Of a stretch of 64,000 nt of DNA, positions 58,319 through 64,000 are shown piece after piece. The stretch spans positions 1 through 64,000 of the forward strand of contig JAYKXP010000064.1 in assembly GCA_037176845.1 (NCBI GenBank). Direction: 5' to 3'. The position numbers and the translations under genes were made by a program. The stretch is from Paramarasmius palmivorus. Its lineage: Eukaryota > Basidiomycota > Agaricomycetes > Agaricales > Marasmiaceae. Every line of letters starts with the position of its first letter. Within the stretch, counting starts at the first letter, position 1. The notes under the pieces are model-generated. The model saw only the letters and a program-made list of their open reading frames with translations. It was not told the DNA's origin and did not search any database.

Positions 58319-61300
58319 ATGTCAAGCGGCCGTGCCTCTAAACGACGAGCCAAAGGTCCCACACGCATTCGAGTCAATCAATCAGACGACTGGGAGGTCT
58401 TGAATTATCGTTCAGAAACCACCACTTCTCGCAACAATCCCGTAACGATCCACCGTTCACCGGGAAAGGGGAGGACACTCTGGACTCGAGATACGGTTTG
58501 GGAGGTGGAAGATCGGACGGATTTTGGGATAGACAATGATGGGACTTGGTATGAAGCCATGGTGTCGGGTCACGTATTCGACAACTCAGTCTACGACCAT
58601 CCGCCTACGCATCCTCAGGAGGAAGAACCCGTGAAAAAGAAGAAGAAAAAGGTAAGCACGTCCAAATTTCCAGAGACTATCGGCTGATAAGGAATATCCA
58701 GCGTCCAAACATCATATGGAAAGACCAGTATCGCGCGGCGTTTCTTGCTGAGCTTCTGCGAATGAAAGGGCGCGGAGATGCGAGGACGCAAGAGATATGT
58801 GTGGACTGTGCATCTCAGCAGGCAAGGGCCAAAGGAAAGGATAAGCGGACGTTGGATAGTGATGGGAAGGCAGAATACCGCTGTAGGGAGTGTTTTGGTG
58901 GAGACATGATTTGCCAGAGATGCTGTCTGCGAAGGCACCGTCTCAACCCCTTTCATTGGATTGAGGTATGAGTGCCATTCTATGCCCTTTCCTTGTTACT
59001 GACTACCGGTCATCCAGAGATGGAACGGTGAATCTTTTGAACGTACGAGCCTGAAGGAAATGGGGCTAGTAATCCAACTCAACCATAACGGCGGCGAATG
59101 CGACAAACCTCTTCCATGTCACTCTAGGTTCAGAGTACTCCACGTCAATGGAATTCATGAAGTGAACCTTCGCTTCTGTGACTGCCCCAAGAAAGCGATG
59201 AACGGCAAACTCCCTCAATACATCCAACTATTACGACGCCAACTATACCCTGCGACCCTGAAGGACAGCAGGATTCTGACAGTGGCAACGTTTCAGTATC
59301 TCAATACGTTGGAAAAGCTCGGCTATACCACAAAAGCGTCTACCTACGACTTCTATCGTGGGATGGAGAGGCTATCCAATCATCAAGGGTTGAAGGAAAA
59401 GGCCCCAAAGTCTCGCTACCTGCCTCTCATGGTAATGATTAGGCAGTGGCGACATTTGAAAATGGTGTTACGCGCTGGAGGAGGTCACAACCCCGAGGGA
59501 GTACAGGGTATGAAGGAAGGATCTCTGCGAGTGCCCTGCCCTAGCTGCCCATATCCAGGTGTCAACCTACCGTTTGGTTGGGAAAATGAAGCTATGGACT
59601 CTCGTAAAAGGTGAGCGTGATGCTCAATTCGTTAAATTCGTTATACCGGTACTTACCTGTCCTCTCACAGTTTTCTTTACAGATTGTGTCTCTGTATGGA
59701 CGCCAATTTCCGGTTGAAGGAGCAGCTGGTATCCTCCTTCAAAAATGACCCAGGACTCTCCCAAGGCCTTGGGTACTTTGTCAAGCGTGAACCGTATGAG
59801 GCATGGACGGAGCGTAAAGGGGATAAAGACGAGGTATGGGTTGAACGGTCTCCCAAAAGCTCATGCTAATGGACGTACAGTTGAGCAATTGTGTTTCGTT
59901 TGCTGCCATATCAAAACAAAACACGAAGTTCTCAAAAGGCCTCCGTTATACCGGAGTTGGTGGAGTTGTTTGTGCGCGAACTGATATGTTCGTCAAAGTC
60001 GGTAATCTCAAGAAAGGAGAGAGGTGAGCAGTTTCGGACGTTCTATGGTTTGAATATCAAAGGAACTAATTGGTATTTAGATACTCGAACATGGATTATA
60101 TCATGGCGTCGGCGCTGTCTGGAATGTCGCCATGGATGCTATTAGTGGCCTTGTTACTCATCTACGATATTGCGTGCCAGTGGTTCAAGAACTTGGCAGC
60201 TCGTGTGGCGCTGTGGCCGTCTCCTCTATCTCTACCCTCCAACGCTATCATTACCCCTGCCATTGGCAAGCTCCACCTCCCAGGCCATAAGGAAAAGGAT
60301 CACGAGCAGTTCAACCTCAACCTCATACCGGGGGCGGCTAAGATTGACGGCGAAAGTAACGAACGTACTTGGGGTCCTCATAACACTCTAGGCAATTCCA
60401 CCAGAACAATGGGTCCTGGCGCACGGGAGGACTACTTGGAGGGGCATTTCGATAACTGGAATTGGGAGAAGTACATTGCGATGGGTGCGTGGATTCTAAT
60501 TCTATAAATGAGACTTGGCTAATTGAATGATATAGGTTCTTCGCTTCGAACGAAGCACCGAGATGCGGTCAGGGATCGAAATGTTCAGAGAGAAGCTCAC
60601 CAGGGGCTAACCGATAACCTACCTGAGGCTCTCGTAAAACAATGGGAGGAGATGTGCGTCAAATGGGAGAATACCCCGTACCCTAAGAAGGGAGTTTTGA
60701 ATCCATATGCTACGCCTGAAGCCTGTGGGTACTGTTAAGACCATTCCGATAGTTGACTAACGTTATTACTAGATATCAGCGTATCAAAAGCTCTCAAAGA
60801 CCTAGAGGAGAAGGAAGAGGAATACCTTCGTAGCGGAGGAGTCTCCTATCACGAGATGAGTGCGCCGGCCTTCATCACCCTGTCCCTGGAGATTCAAGAC
60901 TCACAGTGAGTGGCAAACAGTTTCTGTCATTTAGGTGCTTACAGTGCTCAGGGAAAAGCTACGGGAGAAAGTAGAGGAGAGAAAGCGAGACCCAACATCT
61001 TTGCAGTCCGCCAAGATAACTGAACAAAGGAATGCCTTGCGCCGCCGCATTCAGGTTCTCAACGATGTACGGCCTATCTACATGCCAGGCCTGACACAGT
61101 TCCTTCTCCTGTCAGAGAAGCCGGTTGTCCAGGACGATGACGACTGCGATCCCGAGTCTATCGTCATTTGGTTGCCTTCCGACATTCCTGTCGACAAGCG
61201 CAAGGAAGTGTGTAGAGGTGATTTGGCCAAGAAGGAATCTATCATCCAACAAGCTCGTTGCTACGATACATTGAACGGCCTACGGCACACCTTACGCATC

Positions 61301-62155
61301 AAGTCCCGTATGATGCACTTCAAGAAAACCAACGTTCGAGGGCAGCGAGAATCTGGGAGATCTCGTGCGGTCATCAATCGTGTATACGCCAAGGCACGTC
61401 GCTTTGCTCGCCGTTACCGAAGGTCTAGGAAGGCATATCTTTCCCTGGTAGGGGCTGGTGATTGGGAAAAGACGCTTAGGGTACTGGAAGACAGAGACGT
61501 TCGAGGCTATAGTGACCCAGCTCTGGTGAAACAGAGCAAGGGAAGACGAGGGACAGAGGAGGAGGAAGAAGAAGAAGAGAACCATGAAAAGTCGCCACCC
61601 CTGGAACTGGACGAGGATGGTGTAGATCTTATTCCATTGGATCGAGCGGAATGGGCTCATCGATCCAAACATGGTACAGGGGAGAGCAGGAAGGAACAGT
61701 CCTGGATTTGGACCGCAGGAGGAAAGATAGACGTCAAGGACGGGGCCGAAGGAGAGGATAATCAGGTGCTTAGGTCCGAGTGGTGTAGAAGTAGAGCAAG
61801 GGTGAAGAGGTGCGAGGAGGAGGTGTTACTGGTCCAGGAGGAAATGAGAAGAACGCTTGCATTCTTGCAGTGGCGTGCGGAGGAATGGAGGAATTGGGGT
61901 ATGCGGTGGGAGCAACACCACAAAGAACAGCCCGGAGGCTCTTTGGGAGAAGGTATGGCCTCCTACGCACATTCAATGGAAGGCTTGCAGAGTCGTCTAT
62001 ACAAATCCTTCGAAGCCCTTTGGAAGAAACCTCTGGAACAAGAGGAAACCCACGATGCAGAGGAAAAGGAAGAAGCTGAAGGGCTGGAAGGAGAGGAAGC
62101 TGAATCAGATGCGAATGGAGACTCCGAGGAAGAGGACGAGAATGAGGAACAGTAA
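58319..62155 (+). CDS. KDZ transposase of element 2
   Basis: Multi-exon, roughly 1,100 aa; start MSSGRASKRRAKG is chosen over an upstream hydrophobic in-frame ATG. The Cys cluster reads ICVDCASQQ, CRECFGGDMICQRCCLRRH. Catalytic motifs: LCMDANFRLKEQ (first Asp), LIYDIACQWF (second Asp), KLHLPGHKEKDHEQF and DGESNERTWGPHN (Glu). The C-terminal half carries VRPIYMPGLTQFLLL, LVGAGDWEKTLRVLEDRDVR, and EEVLLVQEEMRRTLAFLQWR, parallel to element 1, then an acidic Glu-rich tail. All splice joins examined are in frame with no stop, so it looks functional. Differences throughout show it is not a recent duplicate of the first transposase. Confidence 0.9.
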
Positions 62156-62274
62156 TGGCATTGTTTTTGTATTTGTCCTGTAAGCGCCCTGAGCGTTTAA
62201 TGTAAATGTAATTCTTGTATTTTGGGTATGTTAGAAGGACATGTATTCCTATGTTCTCTACAATATGTACATAT

Positions 62275-62360
62275 ATCCTTAGCCCAGTGGTATCGCACAA
62301 TGTGGGCGTGTGCTATGACTTCGGTAATGAAGAGGCCTATGGTTCAATCCCGTTAGCTTG
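62275..62360 (+). repeat. tRNA-derived SINE-like head (A and B boxes)
   Basis: TTAGCCCAGTGGTATCGC at about 62279-62296 matches the internal A box, and GGTTCAATCCC at 62341-62351 the B box, 60 bp apart, as in a tRNA-derived SINE. The acceptor and anticodon stems do not pair well enough for a working tRNA. It lies 120 bp after the stop codon of the transposase. The 3' end of the SINE was not placed. Confidence 0.55.
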
Positions 62361-62648
62361 CCAATTTTTGACCCTAGCACATGCTTCACGGCGGCGTCAC
62401 CGGTGACGGTCTGGGACTCCGGCAAGCCAGGAGTGCAACTGGTAGTACTATAGGTAACTCTTGACCAGTTGTCTCCTGGATTTGGCTTCAGCGGGCTGCC
62501 TGTAATGATGCATGATAACAATTGGTACTTACCAAGTTGCATGTCTTCACGAGAGACACAAGGCTGATGAAGGTTGTATGAACTCAATTCCTTGGTGTGT
62601 ATGTTTTCCTGGAGCAGCAGGCGAGTATCTCATCAGTTCGTGAACCAG

Positions 62649-63367
62649 GCCTGTAAACTACTATCGTCACGAGCTTCTTCCGGTCGAGGAGGTGGTTCGT
62701 CTTGTTTCCGAGGGTGACATCAAAATATTTTGCTTTCACGAAGGCATCCGCGCCGATATTTCGCTTAGAGATGGGCGGTACCATGTTGGATGCGGCCGCG
62801 AGGGTGTATATAGATGCTTGTTCGCTCGTAAGTTTCTGGTTATTGTAGAACTTGCTGACTGCTGAACGAACACTGTAGTGGACCTCAACAGGGTTCGTGA
62901 TCAGGCGCCGTCACTCATTAAGTACTATCCAAACCCGTCCAGTTTTGGTAAGGGTTGTCTATGCAATTCAATATGTAGCGATTGATTTTTTCCTACCAGA
63001 GAGAAATGAAGAAGCCCTGGCCAATGAGCCCCGCGATTCACTCGACGAGGAGCTCAACAAGGAGTGCCGTTTGCGCAAGGCTGTGAGGGATGCATCTACC
63101 TCTGTGGATACAGCTTCCGGGAGCTCAAACGAAGCCACCGATTTGAAGGAGGACTTCTTAGCTCCCATTCACCGTCCTCACAAACGCGGGCGTTCGAGCT
63201 CTATTGAAGGACTCGGAGGTATGAACAGAAGCTATTTTCACTCCTCCAGGCTGAAAATACAACCAGGTCCTCCCAAGAAACGCGCTGTCAAAGTCAGTGA
63301 GGATGAAGGGGTGTCGGAGGATGGCTCCGAAAGCGGTTCGGACTTGGATGAAAGCTCAGATGAATAA
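62649..63367 (+). CDS. Unknown acidic protein (element 2 cargo, 5' end unresolved)
   Basis: Three exons can be joined: NYYRHELLPVEEVVRLVSEG, DIKIFCFHEGIRADISLRDG and CGREGVYRCLFA; then LDLNRVRDQAPSLIKYYPNP; then ERNEEALANEPRDSLDEELN onward, with a Lys/Arg patch (HRPHKRGRSSS) and an acidic tail EDGSESGSDLDESSDE. The first Met is not identified. No family recognised. Placed at the right edge of the second cluster. Confidence 0.45.
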
Positions 63368-63810
63368 GAGACGGTTGTATTTCTCACAGACTTTGAAAAC
63401 CGACCCAGTATTCGACCGGAATACGTATATTCTGAATAAAAACTTTCTCAAAACAGTGCTTGCGGATTTACCGGTTCAAATCGCTCGGAAAACACACGTG
63501 AATTTGATAGTCAACTTGGTGACACGGGGTTTATTGACGGCTAGCAATACTACGGCGAAGTTTTTCTTCTACTTGAACACAGAAGCGGGTGGGAAGAGGC
63601 TGAGAGGTGCGTGGATTCCTGTGTAGTTGCTTTATGAGTGGGTTGCATTGGTGCTTGTTGGAGGAAAGAGTTCCGGGGTAGGTAGCGGAGTTTTGTGCTC
63701 GGCTAAAACGCGTTCACACGAGCACGCGCGTTTGTTGATTGATCAACATACGCGTCTTTCTCTTACACCACCACCACCAAGTAAGTGGCACACCCTGACA
63801 CTCCTCCCTG
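63368..63810. other. Spacer with an unexplained open frame
   Basis: 63385-63626 plus is open with a protein-like sequence (LKTDPVFDRNTYILNKNFLK, KTHVNLIVNLVTRGLLTASN) but no start or partner exon was found. It could be a host exon beyond the second element or a further cargo gene. Confidence 0.3.
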
Positions 63811-63914
63811 GCATTTCCCAAGGGTTTCTTTCTTCTCCTGCTGCTCAGGATAGCATCCGCCCCGATGGGAGCTATCCTGAGCAGCAGGAGAAGGGGGATA
63901 CCTTTGGGAAATGC
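63811..63914. repeat. Strong hairpin with 44-base arms
   Basis: 63811-63854 and 63871-63914 are inverted copies around a 16-base loop. The inner 23 bases (TCTCCTGCTGCTCAGGATAGC region) and the outer 12 (GCATTTCCCAAG side) pair almost fully; the middle is mismatched. No open frame. Could be a foldback element end, a precursor-like RNA hairpin, or a transposon terminus. Confidence 0.75.
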
Positions 63915-64000
63915 CCCCTCTATCCTCTGGAGACAGCAGCCCTAATGGACAGCACCCAGATTTCACCCATGCGGTATTTCCTTCGCTCCGTGAGTAGTCC

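Larger units (their letters stand above)
44727..63367. mobile_element. Second KDZ-type cluster (element 2), ends not found
   Basis: A continuous run of genes from a GRF-like finger (44727) to an unknown acidic protein (63367) includes a KDZ transposase and a TET/JBP dioxygenase. Their co-occurrence in Agaricomycete KDZ elements is documented, and two families here (HMG-like, MPR-x-x-IY) also occur in element 1. I treat it as one element by gene content only; I found no terminal repeats or subterminal palindromes for it, so part of it could lie outside the window or be degraded. Confidence 0.6.

Noticed and set aside
62275..62360. Functional tRNA gene
   Set aside because: A and B boxes are present but the acceptor and anticodon stems do not pair.

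Overview
Eukaryotic nuclear DNA from a mushroom-forming fungus (Agaricomycetes, Basidiomycota). The genes carry many short GT-AG introns of about 45-60 bp. The families present (heme-thiolate peroxidase, GH7, Crinkler-like P-loop NTPase, beta-trefoil lectin-like protein, KDZ transposase, TET/JBP dioxygenase) are characteristic of that group. Species is not determined. All gene models were joined by hand from the sequence and have no transcript support.

Left part (1-23.7 kb), host-like DNA. In order: a short heme-thiolate peroxidase (1507-2289, -); a complete multi-exon cytochrome P450 (2760-4698, -); a kinase-fold protein (5785-8760, -) lacking the usual catalytic Asp; a poorly resolved stretch (8.8-12.2 kb); a four-exon beta-trefoil protein (12318-12916, +); a Crinkler-like P-loop NTPase (13315-16555, -); a broken, active-site-dead GH7 gene (17750-19183, +); an LCL3-type nuclease (19480-20627, -); a 232-bp TA-flanked MITE (20789-21020); a 5-oxoprolinase pseudogene (21.0-22.3 kb); and a multi-pass membrane protein gene (22.9-23.75 kb) whose reading frame runs into a transposon end.

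Middle part (23743-43741), a 20.0-kb DNA transposon. It has terminal inverted repeats of about 0.6 kb and many copies of the 12-bp palindrome GTCTAGCTAGAC just inside both ends. It encodes a full KDZ transposase (37423-41255, +) and seven or eight cargo genes, nearly all on the minus strand.

Right part (about 44.7-63.4 kb), a second KDZ-type gene cluster. It encodes its own complete KDZ transposase (58319-62155, +), a TET/JBP-type 5-methylcytosine dioxygenase (55178-57290, +), a GRF-like zinc-finger protein, an RNase H1 N-terminal (hybrid-binding) domain protein, and several unknown genes. Its termini were not found. It shares two gene families with the first element: a large HMG-box-like protein and a small basic protein starting MPR-x-x-IY. 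The two clusters therefore look like separate members of one transposon superfamily with a common accessory module. The likely joint activity is DNA mobilisation (KDZ) with chromatin or methylation modification (TET/JBP, HMG-like) and nucleic-acid binding (zinc finger, hybrid-binding domain). That joint role is inference.
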